From Pseudomonadota bacterium (GTDB lineage Bacteria; Pseudomonadota; Gammaproteobacteria; Acidiferrobacterales; UBA6901): 23,778 nucleotides of DNA. This document shows, in pieces, positions 1 to 8,553 of this stretch. The DNA is taken from NCBI GenBank assembly GCA_021785795.1, contig JAJYEK010000048.1, positions 1-23,778 on the forward strand. The letters run 5' to 3'. Below the pieces are notes generated by a model that saw only the letters and a list, made by a program, of their open reading frames with translations, did not search any database and was not told the origin of the DNA. Made by a program: the position numbers and the translations under genes. Each line of letters opens with the position of its first letter. Positions within the stretch are counted from its first letter, which is position 1.

Positions 1-2
1 TT

Positions 3-671
3 TGCGCCGCCATTTCCTTCCTGTTCCGCAACCGCCCGCACTGGCGCCGGGATGCGGCGGTGGGGAAGACGGTCGTCAGCAGCCAGATGATCGACTGCGT
101 GGCCGGACAGCTCGGGCGCAGGCTGTACGAGGTGCCGGTCGGCTTCAAGTGGTTCGTCGACGGACTGCTCGACGGATCGCTGGGTTTCGCGGGAGAAGAG
201 AGTGCCGGCGCATCCTTTCTGCGCCGAGATGGAAGTGTCTGGACAACGGACAAGGACGGGATCACCGCGGCCCTGCTCGCGGCCGAGATTACAGCCGCCA
301 CCGGCCGCGATCCCGGAGCGCTCTATGCGGATCTCGCACGTGATTTTGGCGAATTCGCCTACAGCCGCACCGACACGCGCATCGCGCGCGAGCAGATGAG
401 CCGGCTGCGTGCGTTCTCGCCGCAGCAGCTGGGTCGTACGGAGCTTGCGGGTGAACATATCGATGCGGTGCTCAGCAGCGCGCCTGGCAACGGTGCGCCC
501 ATCGGCGGCGTGAAAGTAGTCACGTCCGGCGGCTGGTTCGCAGTGCGACCGTCCGGCACCGAGGATATCTGCAAGATTTATTCCGAGAGCCTGCGGGGAC
601 CTGAACATCTGCGCCGCATTCAGGATGAGTCGCAGAAAATCGTGGACGATTTTCTGGCGGCCGCAAGCTAG
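3..671 (+). CDS. pgm: Phosphoglucomutase, C-terminal part (5' end outside window)
   Basis: The frame is open from the left edge, so only the last 222 residues of the enzyme are present. Phosphoglucomutase interconverts glucose-1-phosphate and glucose-6-phosphate in the cytoplasm and links glycogen/sugar-nucleotide metabolism with glycolysis. The fragment carries the sugar-binding GEESAG loop (about residue 66 of the fragment) and the C-terminal phosphate-binding [12 protein letters not shown] segment, both typical of alpha-D-glucose-specific Pgm. The C-terminus looks complete and ends in TAG. A GTG at 60 is in frame but lies inside the conserved domain, so it is not a start. gpmA follows after 79 bp on the same strand, so the two may be cotranscribed. 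Confidence 0.93.
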   Translation, partial: CAAISFLFRNRPHWRRDAAVGKTVVSSQMIDCVAGQLGRRLYEVPVGFKWFVDGLLDGSLGFAGEESAGASFLRRDGSVWTTDKDGITAALLAAEITAATGRDPGALYADLARDFGEFAYSRTDTRIAREQMSRLRAFSPQQLGRTELAGEHIDAVLSSAPGNGAPIGGVKVVTSGGWFAVRPSGTEDICKIYSESLRGPEHLRRIQDESQKIVDDFLAAAS

Positions 672-750
672 CTGCGCTTGCATGTCATAGAGTTGATGCA
701 GGCCCGGCAGGCCGCGTCGGGATCGCCGTTCCCAACTGGGAGAGATTGTT

Positions 751-1449
751 ATGACCCAACTCATCCTTTTGCGGCACGGAGAGAGCATTTGGAATCGGGA
801 CAACCGCTTCACCGGCTGGACCGACGTGGATCTTTCCGACCGGGGTGTGCAGGAAGCGCATCGAGCGGCGGCGCTCCTCAAGGAAGCGGGAATCCTGCCG
901 GAGTGGTGCTGCACCTCGCTTCTCAAGCGTGCGATCCGTACCTTATGGGTCGTGCTGGACGATCTCGACCGCATGTGGCTACCCGTCGACAAGCACTGGC
1001 GGCTCAATGAGCGGCACTATGGTGCGCTCCAAGGCCTGAATAAGGCGGAGACGGCCGAAAGAGTCGGGACCGAACAGGTTCAGCAATGGCGGCGCAGTTA
1101 CGATATCCGCCCCCCAGCGCTGGCGGAGAGCGATGAGCGTTTCCCCGGGCACGATCAGCGCTACGCAACGCTACGCCGCGAAGATCTCCCGAAAACGGAA
1201 AGCCTCAAGGACACCATCGACCGCTTCCTGCCGTACTGGAGCACAACGCTTGCGCCCAGGCTCCGTGACGGGAAGCCTGTTCTGGTCTGCGCGCACGGTA
1301 ACAGCCTTCGCGCCGTTGTGAAGTACCTTGACCGGATACCCGACGAAGACATCGCGGGTCGCGAGATTCCCACGGGCGTTCCCCTGATCTACAGTCTTGA
1401 CGCTTCGCTGTGCCCGGTCGAGAGCCACTACCTTAAGACACAGCCGTAA
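751..1449 (+). CDS. gpmA: 2,3-bisphosphoglycerate-dependent phosphoglycerate mutase
   Basis: This cytoplasmic enzyme interconverts 3- and 2-phosphoglycerate in glycolysis and gluconeogenesis. The 232-aa protein shows the RHGES phosphohistidine motif (His9), then the family blocks [32 protein letters not shown] and PGHDQRYA, and the second catalytic histidine in AHGNSLRA (His182). These are the signatures of the cofactor-dependent GpmA type. It is slightly shorter than E. coli GpmA (250 aa) because the C-terminal tail is reduced. A GGGAGAG ribosome-binding site precedes the ATG. pgm is immediately upstream; no gene follows for about 980 bp. Confidence 0.96.
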   Translation: MTQLILLRHGESIWNRDNRFTGWTDVDLSDRGVQEAHRAAALLKEAGILPEWCCTSLLKRAIRTLWVVLDDLDRMWLPVDKHWRLNERHYGALQGLNKAETAERVGTEQVQQWRRSYDIRPPALAESDERFPGHDQRYATLRREDLPKTESLKDTIDRFLPYWSTTLAPRLRDGKPVLVCAHGNSLRAVVKYLDRIPDEDIAGREIPTGVPLIYSLDASLCPVESHYLKTQP

Positions 1450-2426
1450 GTCTCGGGGACGATCTCGAAACACGCGGGGCGGAATTCATGGGGGAAAACG
1501 GATTTGCAGGCTGCGCCACGCGACGCTGCGAATCGCCACGACAGCCACTCCCATGCAGCTCTGCTGCATACCGCAATGAATTTACACAACTCAAGAGCAA
1601 CACTTCATTTCCGATCCCGATCTTGCTTGATGCAACACACGCATACTGAATCAATCACTGACGGGCGTTTGCGCAGAAAACGTGGCAGGTCATGATTTGA
1701 TTTGCATCAACATCGCCGTTTATCTGTTGTGTTAGCGTTACAAATTATCTGGTCCGGTCAGGGTATACGGTAGCCAGTGTGGTTCGGGTCGTCGCAATCA
1801 GATGAATCAAGCCGGCAATTAGCATGTTTTGAGCGACCCAGGATGCAGGCAAGGATGGCAACCCAGACAGTGCAGACGGATTTTATCAGCATGCATAAGC
1901 CAAGGAGCGCCAGCGGGCGCGCGAGGTTGCGGCAAGCCCGGGAAGCGGGTTCTGCGCCCGGCTTCCCGCAGACTGCGATCCGATCCGGAAGGCAGTCTCA
2001 ACCCGAGTCCGGCGGCGGGTTCGCGATGACCCGAACCAAGGCCCCGTCGCCGAATGCTCTCGATAGGCGTGGCTTCGCTCACGATCGAGGCGGTGTTGCG
2101 ACCGGCCATCATTCCCCGACGTGCGTTCTGGCGTTTTCTGATGATGGTGCCAGACTCCGATTCGAAGTGTCGCGCCGGGCGGCGATGTTTCGTTTTGACA
2201 AAATGCCGGCGCCTCAATGCCTGGCACGCAATGGTCGGGTCGCCAGGAATTACGGCGATGCGGATCGCTCCGCGGTGACCGTGCCCGATTGAGCAGTCAT
2301 GCCTCGGGCCCAGTGCGTTTGCGCTTCCTTCCGGACGTTGTAGTGGTGGCAGGGCCGAAGTAGTGCTGGAGGTATTTCCCGGCATACTGATTCCAGTTTT
2401 ACCCCGAAACAACAAGGAGGTGTGTC
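1450..2426. other. Long spacer after gpmA, AT-rich at first, no convincing gene
   Basis: No recognisable coding sequence lies in these 977 bp. The part from about 1560 to 1760 is clearly richer in A+T than its surroundings and looks regulatory. It holds a perfect FNR-type dyad (1697-1710) and a 9-bp sequence at 1627-1635 (TTGATGCAA) that reappears inverted inside that dyad (1702-1710). A GTG-started frame at 1777-2292 (171 aa) begins about 30 bp after the start predicted for an FNR class II promoter. It has no ribosome-binding site and no family resemblance, so I do not call it a gene. A decayed gene or a non-coding transcript remains possible. Confidence 0.6.
1697..1710 (+). promoter_or_regulatory. 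FNR/ANR-type operator
   Basis: The sequence TTGATTTGCATCAA is a perfect match to the FNR/ANR consensus TTGAT-N4-ATCAA. If it activates a class II promoter (site centred at -41.5), the start point would be near 1745. The hexamer at the expected -10 place (1733-1738, TAGCGT) is only a weak match. The dyad is symmetric, so it could act in either direction. The closest clear gene on the + strand is the SPW-repeat gene at 2427, about 700 bp away. Confidence 0.6.
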
Positions 2427-2795
2427 ATGGCAACGCAACAAGGCAGCAGCGTCGAAGGAAGTTGGCTAGATGTGGCCAACGTGGTTCTGGGTATCTGGCT
2501 GATCGTAGCACCCTTGGTGGGCGTGGGCGCGAGCACCGGCCTGGCTGCCGGCAATTCCTATGTCGCCGGCGTGGTGGTCGTGATCCTGGCTGTTGCCGCG
2601 AGCAGGCGCCCCTATCTCTGGGAGGAATGGCTCAACCTGCTCGTGGGCGTGTGGCTGATCCTCGCGCCGTTCGCCCTGCGCTTCACGGCGCAGACGGGGC
2701 CAACCTGGAACCAGATAATCGTGGGGCTTCTGATTGTCGTCGATGCCGGCTGGGCGGCGACCCGAATGCAGCACGCGCCACACGGGCACGCCTAA
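2427..2795 (+). CDS. SPW-repeat integral membrane protein
   Basis: This 122-aa protein consists of two tandem copies of the SPW repeat, each with two hydrophobic helices. The first copy starts at about residue 12 (SWLDVANVVLGIWLIVAP) and the second at about residue 70 (EWLNLLVGVWLILAPF). Four inner-membrane segments are expected. A short soluble N-terminus and a His-rich tail (HAPHGHA) complete it. The molecular function of SPW proteins is not established. An excellent AAGGAGG ribosome-binding site (2414-2420) stands six bases before the ATG. The gene stands alone, with long spacers on both sides, between glycolytic genes. Confidence 0.82.
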   Translation: MATQQGSSVEGSWLDVANVVLGIWLIVAPLVGVGASTGLAAGNSYVAGVVVVILAVAASRRPYLWEEWLNLLVGVWLILAPFALRFTAQTGPTWNQIIVGLLIVVDAGWAATRMQHAPHGHA

Positions 2796-3282
2796 TCCGG
2801 GCGGGTGAACGCCGCCAAGTGCCTGCACCCGCACCGCGGCGTTCGTCTCGAGCGGCGAATGCCCTTTATTGCGGGTGTGGGTGGACGGCCCTCCGTGCCC
2901 CGAACGTAAACGCGGAAGCAGGTCATGGAAGCGGCAGCCAACGCCGGCAGTACCGGTAATGAGAAGAGGAGAACGGCTCTCGCCATCGAGACCGCGAATC
3001 GAACAAGTCGCTTCGGTGCTGCGCTCTTTGCGCGGAAGGCGTCAGTTGCTTTTGGAACTGACTACCTGCGCTCCACCCGGGTGCCGAATATGTTCGTCGT
3101 TGCGCGATTCGATGCCGTCGCCGGCCGGGCCTGGCGCCGCACGTTGACCCGATCGACCGCGACCAGGAAGCGGTGGCGCGCACCGGTATTGCCCGGCGTC
3201 GGGATGAAAATCGGGGCGTCGCCGTGTCCGGGCGCGCTATGACCCAAAAAAGTTACCAGGTGCCGTGAAGAGGAAGAGGACA
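2796..3282. other. Spacer without a recognisable gene
   Basis: Several overlapping short frames cross this 487-bp stretch (for example 2925-3242). None has a convincing ribosome-binding site, known domain or consistent codon use. I see no strong promoter or terminator in it. It may be eroded former coding sequence. Confidence 0.5.
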
Positions 3283-3468
3283 ATGACCGCTCAGTGCGCG
3301 AATCCGCCTTGCATGATCACGCGAACTGGCGCAGGCGAAGAGCACAAGATCTCACCGACACCGCGCGAAGCAGCATCGAACTGGACCTTTTGCGGTGGCG
3401 CCAAATCAGACCGCCGATCGTCTCTGGCTGCATGTGGCGGAGGAGGCGCGCGAGTTCGGAAGAAATAA
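3283..3468 (+). CDS. Possible small Cys-containing ORF
   Basis: This is a candidate protein of 61 residues. A purine-rich GAGGAAGAGGA ribosome-binding site lies just before the ATG. The N-terminal CANPPC and the later GEEHKISPTPREA faintly recall small bacterial metallothioneins (a CAxPxC start, then GEExYCSPxCREA). Most of the metal-binding cysteines of that family are absent, so the likeness may be chance or may reflect decay. It lies 60 bp upstream of ppsA on the same strand. Codon use is not clearly that of the neighbouring genes. I keep it only as a low-confidence candidate. Confidence 0.22.
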   Translation: MTAQCANPPCMITRTGAGEEHKISPTPREAASNWTFCGGAKSDRRSSLAACGGGGARVRKK

Positions 3469-3528
3469 GCCGTCCCGAGTACCGAGACGGCCTTGAATAC
3501 CAACGCCGTGACCATGGAGCCAGACCTA

Positions 3529-5961
3529 ATGAGTTCAAACCAGCGCTTTATCCGCTATTTTCAAGACATCGGCATCGACGACGTACCTCTGGTGGGGGGA
3601 AAGAACGCCTCGCTCGGCGAAATGTACCGCGCGCTGACGCCACTGGGCGTCAAGGTGCCGAACGGCTTTGCCATTACCGCCGAGGCCTACCGCGACATGC
3701 TGACCCAGGCGCGTGCCTGGGAAGGGCTGCACGCCCTGCTGGACGGCCTTAACAAGGACGACGTGGCGGAGCTCGCACGCCGGGCGCGCGAAGCGCGCGA
3801 TCTGGTATACGGCGCGGGCCTGTCACCGGATCTGCGCGACGAAATCCTCTCGGCGTACGCGCGACTGAGGGAGCAATACGGTCCGGAACTGAGCGTGGCG
3901 GTCCGCAGTTCAGCAACAGCCGAAGACCTGCCCACCGCCAGCTTTGCCGGCCAGCATGACACCTACCTTAATATCAGCGGCGACGAGCATCTCCTGGACG
4001 CCTGCCGACGCTGTTTCGCTTCGCTGTTTACCGACCGCGCTATTCACTACCGGCTCGACCAGGGTTTCGATCACTTCAAGATCGCGCTATCCGTCGGCGT
4101 GATGAAGATGGTCCGTTCGGACCTGGCGGCGAGCGGCGTGATGTTCTCGCTCGATACGGAGTCGGGCTTTCGTGACGTCGTGTTCATCACCGGCGCCTAC
4201 GGCTTAGGCGAGAATGTCGTGCAAGGGGCTGTGGACCCGGACGAGTTCTACGTGCACAAGCCTACCTATAAAGTGGGAAAGCGCGTGGTATTGCGGCACG
4301 TCCTCGGTGACAAGCAGGTCAAAATGGTCTATTCCCCGACCGGGAGCACGCAGACCACGTGCAACGTTTCCACTCCGGAGGCGGACCAGGCTCGCTTCTG
4401 CCTTGCCGACGAGGAAGTGTTGAAGTTGACAGACTACGCCATCAAGGTGGAGGACCACTACAGCGGGCGGGCCGGGCATCCCATGCCCATGGACATGGAA
4501 TGGGCCAAGGATGGGCGGGACGGAGCGCTTTACCTGGTCCAGGCGCGTCCGGAGACGGTGGCCTCACAGCGGCGCGGCAATGTGCTCGAAGAGTACGTGC
4601 TGAAAGGTTCCGGCGAGGTCCTGGCCATCGGCCGGTCGGTAGGCACCCGAATCGCGCAGGGCGCGGCTCGCCTCATTACGAATCCACAGCAGCTGTCCAC
4701 GTTCCGGCCAGGGGAGGTGCTGGTGGCGGATACCACCACCCCGGACTGGGAGCCGGTGATGAAGGCCGCTGCCGCGATCATCACGAACCGGGGCGGACGG
4801 ACCTGCCATGCCGCCATCGTCGCGCGCGAACTGGGCATCCCGGCCGTGGTCGGCGCCGGCAATGCGACGGACAGGATCCCGGACGGGGAAACCGTAACGG
4901 TGTCCTGCGCCGAGGGAGACACTGGCAAGGTGTATCGCGGCGCGGTGCCGTTCGAGGTCGAAACCACCGATCTCGCCGGCCTAAAGCGCCCCGCCACCCA
5001 CATCATGATCAACCTGGGCAATCCGGAAGTCGCGTTCAGTACGAGCTACCTGCCCAACGATGGTGTGGGCCTGGCGCGGATGGAATTCATCGTGAACGAG
5101 CACATCCGGGCCCATCCAATGGCGCTGCTGCATCCGGAAAGAATACAAGACAAGGACGAGCGTGCGGCGGTTGATGCCCTGGTCCGCCGTTACCCTGACG
5201 GTGCTTCGTTTTTTGTAGAACGCCTATCGGAGGGCATCGGCACGATCGCTGCAGCATTCTACCCCAAGCCCGTCGTGGTACGTCTGTCCGATTTCAAGAC
5301 GAACGAGTACGCGGCGCTGCTCGGCGGGCGCTGGTTCGAGCCCAAGGAGGACAACCCGATGCTCGGTTTCCGGGGCGCCTCGCGCTACACCCATCCCGCC
5401 TACGCCGAGGGATTCGCACTCGAGTGCGCGGCGCTCAAGCGGGTGCGCGAGGAGATGGGCTTCGCCAACGTAATCATCATGATCCCGTTCGTGCGCCGTG
5501 TGGCCGAGGCCGACCGGGTCCTGGACAAGATGGCGGAGCTCGGTCTCAAGCGCGGCGAAAACGGTCTTGAGATTTACGCCATGTGCGAGATTCCGAACAA
5601 TGTCGTCCAAATCGATGCTTTCGCGACGCGATTCGATGGCCTCTCCATTGGGTCCAACGATCTCGCACAGCTGACACTGGGGGTCGACCGCGACTCGGAA
5701 ATTGTTGCCTTCGACTACGACGAGCGCGACCCCGGCGTAAAGGAAATGATCCGGCTCGCGGTGGACGGCTGCCAGCGACACGGCATCCATTCCGGCCTGT
5801 GCGGGCAGGCGCCTTCCGATTATCCGGAAATGGCCGAATTTCTTGTAAAGATCGGCATCGCTTCCATGAGCCTCAATCCCGACACGGTACTCAAGACCAC
5901 GCGCCATGTGCTAGAAGTGGAGAAGCGCCTCCAGCGTTCCCCGGCCAAAAAGGCCGGATGA
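3529..5961 (+). CDS. ppsA: Phosphoenolpyruvate synthase
   Basis: PEP synthase converts pyruvate, ATP and water to PEP, AMP and phosphate, the entry step of gluconeogenesis from three-carbon compounds. The 810-aa protein has the full family layout. The N-terminal ATP-binding domain contains GGKNASLGEM and AVRSSATAEDLPTASFAGQ. The swivelling phosphohistidine domain contains GGRTCHAAIVARELG, with the phospho-accepting histidine at residue 427. The C-terminal PEP-binding barrel contains LSIGSNDLAQLTLG and the catalytic cysteine in GLCGQAPSD (Cys758). I chose the ATG at 3529 because GGAG lies nine bases upstream and the protein then begins like known PpsA; in-frame TTG (3493) and ATG (3514) are alternatives. 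The CMD-like gene follows after 125 bp. Confidence 0.97.
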   Translation: MSSNQRFIRYFQDIGIDDVPLVGGKNASLGEMYRALTPLGVKVPNGFAITAEAYRDMLTQARAWEGLHALLDGLNKDDVAELARRAREARDLVYGAGLSPDLRDEILSAYARLREQYGPELSVAVRSSATAEDLPTASFAGQHDTYLNISGDEHLLDACRRCFASLFTDRAIHYRLDQGFDHFKIALSVGVMKMVRSDLAASGVMFSLDTESGFRDVVFITGAYGLGENVVQGAVDPDEFYVHKPTYKVGKRVVLRHVLGDKQVKMVYSPTGSTQTTCNVSTPEADQARFCLADEEVLKLTDYAIKVEDHYSGRAGHPMPMDMEWAKDGRDGALYLVQARPETVASQRRGNVLEEYVLKGSGEVLAIGRSVGTRIAQGAARLITNPQQLSTFRPGEVLVADTTTPDWEPVMKAAAAIITNRGGRTCHAAIVARELGIPAVVGAGNATDRIPDGETVTVSCAEGDTGKVYRGAVPFEVETTDLAGLKRPATHIMINLGNPEVAFSTSYLPNDGVGLARMEFIVNEHIRAHPMALLHPERIQDKDERAAVDALVRRYPDGASFFVERLSEGIGTIAAAFYPKPVVVRLSDFKTNEYAALLGGRWFEPKEDNPMLGFRGASRYTHPAYAEGFALECAALKRVREEMGFANVIIMIPFVRRVAEADRVLDKMAELGLKRGENGLEIYAMCEIPNNVVQIDAFATRFDGLSIGSNDLAQLTLGVDRDSEIVAFDYDERDPGVKEMIRLAVDGCQRHGIHSGLCGQAPSDYPEMAEFLVKIGIASMSLNPDTVLKTTRHVLEVEKRLQRSPAKKAG

Positions 5962-6086
5962 GCATGCCGGGACCCGACTCAACAAGCATCAACCACTGCG
6001 GCTGGCCCGCGACCGGCACCTCCGCTGCACGGGCGCGCCCGTAGCAGCAGGGGGGCGACGATCCGGGTGTCATCGAGGACAACGAT

Positions 6087-6452
6087 ATGGCACAGATGAA
6101 TGACCGATTGACGGAAATCGCGCGGCTGACCGACCGGCTCAAGGATAAGTATCCCGCGGAAAGCAATGCCTTCTTCAATTTCATGAAAAAAGCCGAGGAG
6201 GGGGCGGCGCTCAGCGCCAAACAAAAGGAACTTATCAATCTGGGACTATCATTGGCGGCGCAATGCGAGTGGTGCATCGCGGTCCACGTAAAACACGCCG
6301 TGCATGCCGGGGCTTCGCGCGACGAAATGGTGGAAGCGGGTTTCCAGGCAGTGCTGATGCATGGAGGGCCCGCCTTGATGTACCTCGTACCTTTTTTCCA
6401 GGCCCTGGACGAATTCGCACCGGAGGGTAATTTCCCGGTGCACGACCGGTAG
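6087..6452 (+). CDS. Carboxymuconolactone decarboxylase/AhpD-like protein
   Basis: This 121-aa protein belongs to the CMD/AhpD family of small all-helical, usually oligomeric proteins. It carries the redox motif CEWCIAVH (Cys60, Cys63, His67), as in AhpD-like alkylhydroperoxidases, so a thiol-peroxidase or disulfide-relay role is likely; the decarboxylase activity of the family name is unlikely with this motif. The segments LSAKQKELINLGLSLAAQ before it and GASRDEMVEAGFQAVLMHGGPA after it fit the TTHA0727/YurZ-like subgroup. GAGGA lies before the ATG. The phosphotransacylase gene begins 24 bp after its stop, so the two probably form an operon, perhaps with ppsA. Confidence 0.88.
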   Translation: MAQMNDRLTEIARLTDRLKDKYPAESNAFFNFMKKAEEGAALSAKQKELINLGLSLAAQCEWCIAVHVKHAVHAGASRDEMVEAGFQAVLMHGGPALMYLVPFFQALDEFAPEGNFPVHDR

Positions 6453-6476
6453 GTTTTGGAGGCAACCAGGAACAAC

Positions 6477-7418
6477 ATGGCCGCAATACCTCTCGCCCTG
6501 CCGCCGCATTTGCGCCGGATCATGGATCTGGCCCATGAGCTGGCCGCGATACCCGTGGCGGTAGTGGACGCCGCGGAAGAACACGTGCTCGCCGGGGCGC
6601 ACGAGGCGGCGCAGGCAGGGTTGATCGAACCGACCCTGATTGGACGGCGCCAGGATATCGAAGCCCTGTGCGAAAAGATGGGGCTGGCGCGCAACGCCTA
6701 CCCGATCCTCGAAGCGGGATCGGACACGGAGGCGGCGGACCGAGGTGTGCAGCGGGTGGTGGCGGGACAAGCAGTTGCGCTCATGAAGGGCTGGATTCAC
6801 ACAGACGTGCTGATGCATCCGGTGCTGGCGCGCCTGCGCACCGGGCAGCGGGTAAGCCATGTGTTCGTAGCGGAACTGGCCAGCTATCACAAGCTGCTTT
6901 TCGTCACCGACGCGGCGATCAACATCGCGCCCGATCTGATGACCAAGGCTGAGATCGTACAGAACGCAGTGAATTTGGCCAGGCTGCTTGGAATCGAGGC
7001 GCCGAAGGTGGCGGCATTGTCCGCCGTGGAAGTGGTGAAGCCCGCCATCGCCTCGACCATCGACGCCGCCTGCCTGAGCAAAATGGCCCAGCGCGGGCAG
7101 ATCCATCACGCCATCGTCGACGGCCCGCTGGCCTTCGACAACGCCATTTCCCGGGAAGCCGCCCGCACCAAGCAGATCGACAGCCCGGTAGCGGGGGAGG
7201 TGGATATCCTTCTCGCACCCGATCTGGCTTCTGGCAACATCCTGGCCAAGGATCTCGAATATCTGGCGGGGGCTACCCTGGCCGGGGTCGTGGTCGGCGC
7301 CCGGGTGCCGATTGTTCTCCCGTCGCGGTCCGACCCGCCTGCCGCGCGTCTTGCCGCGGTGGCCATCGCGGTCTTGGTGCATCACCGGTGGAATAGCGGA
7401 GACGGAGCATCGCGCTGA
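6477..7418 (+). CDS. Phosphate acetyl/butyryltransferase family protein
   Basis: This 313-aa protein belongs to the phosphotransacylase family (Pta/Ptb), which exchanges CoA and phosphate on short acyl groups. Recognisable blocks are LIGRRQDIEA near residue 52, AVALMKGWIHTDVLMHPVL, HVFVAELASYHKLLFVTDAAINIAPDL, and the C-terminal DGPLAFDNAISREAA followed by DILLAPDLASGNILAKDLEYLAGA. In many proteobacteria such stand-alone proteins are annotated as bifunctional enoyl-CoA hydratase/phosphate acetyltransferase, but the hydratase domain is absent here. I chose ATG 6477 (AGGA five bases upstream); an in-frame TTG at 6456 is an alternative. No acetate or butyrate kinase follows, so the partner enzyme must be encoded elsewhere. 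Confidence 0.88.
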   Translation: MAAIPLALPPHLRRIMDLAHELAAIPVAVVDAAEEHVLAGAHEAAQAGLIEPTLIGRRQDIEALCEKMGLARNAYPILEAGSDTEAADRGVQRVVAGQAVALMKGWIHTDVLMHPVLARLRTGQRVSHVFVAELASYHKLLFVTDAAINIAPDLMTKAEIVQNAVNLARLLGIEAPKVAALSAVEVVKPAIASTIDAACLSKMAQRGQIHHAIVDGPLAFDNAISREAARTKQIDSPVAGEVDILLAPDLASGNILAKDLEYLAGATLAGVVVGARVPIVLPSRSDPPAARLAAVAIAVLVHHRWNSGDGASR

Positions 7419-7873
7419 TGGCTGCGGTCTGTCCATAACGAAGACGGTGGGACCTGCCCTGAAAGCAGGACGAGCCCTACAATTCGCTGCCTGCCGGGCT
7501 CCGTGCGGACAACGACGACGGCGCCGGCACGACAATGGACTCCTCTTACCGGCCCGACTGGGTAACGGTCAGACCGCCCCGCGCTAGGGCATGTCTACAT
7601 GAACATCCGAAAACCAAAAGATCGCTCCACCACGCGCGGTGCGCTCGATGTGCCCAAGGTCGGCGCGGATGGTCGCATCATGATGGGCGCGCGGCACGGA
7701 GCGCGAGCCCCGGCACCGAAACCTTGCCGACATCTTGTAGCGCGCGCACCAGCGCCCGCGCCGCGCAGGCAGTTGACCGAAAAAGGCCTCCGGTCTCTCG
7801 AAGTTCAGCCGCCCGCCCGGACAGCAGCGGGCTCCGGGGGCACGGCGCGCGGCATCGCACTGACGCTACCGTT
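7419..7873. other. Spacer between convergent units, no clear gene
   Basis: This 455-bp gap separates the phosphotransacylase gene (+) from the methyltransferase gene (-). It contains a small hairpin (CCTGC at 7453 with GCAGG at 7465) with no T-run. A 102-aa frame at 7599-7907 lacks a ribosome-binding site, resembles no family, and overlaps the 3' end of the methyltransferase gene, so I do not call it. No good terminator is visible. Confidence 0.5.
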
Positions 7874-8476
7874 TCATTTTCCAGTGCCGACGAAGATCGC
7901 CCCGTAATGATAGGGAGGCAGTTCGACCACGGCCTCAAGCGTGAAGCCTGCAGGTTCCACCGCCATACAGGTCTGAGCCGGGGACATGCGCAGCCGCGTT
8001 TCGGGTCCTCGCGGCCTGTCCAGGACGATGGTCCGTTCCCGCGCGATAGGATGCCAGTTGATGACCGCGAGACGGCCTTCGGGCCGGAGCACCGAGCGGA
8101 TCTCCCCGGCCAGAGCGGTCTTGTCGGGCGCTCCATGAAGCGTGTTGGCCAATAGCACGAAATCAGCCGGCTCTGGAACCAGGCGCCGGAGTTCCATGGC
8201 GTCACCATGTACCCAGACACAATTAGGCATGTCCGGGCAGGCGGTCTTCGCCTGCTCGATCATGTCGGGATCGATATCGATGGCGATGACCCGCCCGGGA
8301 CCGACTTGCGCGGCGAGCGCGGCGGTGAAGTAGCCGTAACCACAGCCCAGATCAACCACTTCCATGCCGCATCGGACACCGAGGGTCTTGACGACCGAAT
8401 CGGGGTCTGGCCACAGCATTTGCCACCAGTCCCTGTCGGGCATGGCAGTGGCCGAAAACAGGCGGTCTTGCCGCAT
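7874..8476 (-). CDS. Class I SAM-dependent methyltransferase
   Basis: This 200-aa protein has a Rossmann-type SAM-binding fold. Motif I is VVDLGCGYGYF (residues 40-50), followed by the acidic loop IAIDIDPDMIEQA, then HGDAMEL, LLANTLHG and LRPEGRLAVINWH, the order seen in UbiE/Methyltransf_11 enzymes. The substrate cannot be read from the sequence. The frame extends upstream to 8641, but I chose the ATG at 8476 because GGAGGA stands ten bases before it and the longer version would overlap the ArsR gene. It lies 77 bp downstream of that regulator in the same direction, the layout of small ArsR/methyltransferase operons. An arsenite methyltransferase is less likely because the protein is short and lacks the cysteine-rich ArsM pattern. 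Confidence 0.88.
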   Translation of the reverse strand: MRQDRLFSATAMPDRDWWQMLWPDPDSVVKTLGVRCGMEVVDLGCGYGYFTAALAAQVGPGRVIAIDIDPDMIEQAKTACPDMPNCVWVHGDAMELRRLVPEPADFVLLANTLHGAPDKTALAGEIRSVLRPEGRLAVINWHPIARERTIVLDRPRGPETRLRMSPAQTCMAVEPAGFTLEAVVELPPYHYGAIFVGTGK

Positions 8477-8553
8477 CGTGTATATTCCTCCATCAATAGG
8501 TTCGGATTTTCCCTCCCCGTACCCGCACACGGCCGCGGGGAAGCACATATCGC

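Noticed and set aside
1777..2292. 171-aa frame downstream of the FNR box
   Set aside because: The GTG start has no ribosome-binding site, and composition and sequence look random; the minus-strand frame 1819-2415 over the same DNA is equally long. Kept only as a remark in the spacer entry.
2925..3242. 105-aa frame between the SPW gene and ppsA
   Set aside because: There is no clear ribosome-binding site and no recognisable domain; overlapping frames on both strands are as long.
5224..5907. 227-aa minus-strand frame inside ppsA
   Set aside because: It is an antisense shadow of the conserved C-terminal domain of PEP synthase.
7453..7469. Small hairpin after the phosphotransacylase gene as a terminator
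   Set aside because: The stem is only five base pairs and no T-run follows.
7599..7907. 102-aa plus-strand frame
   Set aside because: It has no ribosome-binding site, mixed codon use and no known domain, and it overlaps the end of the methyltransferase gene.
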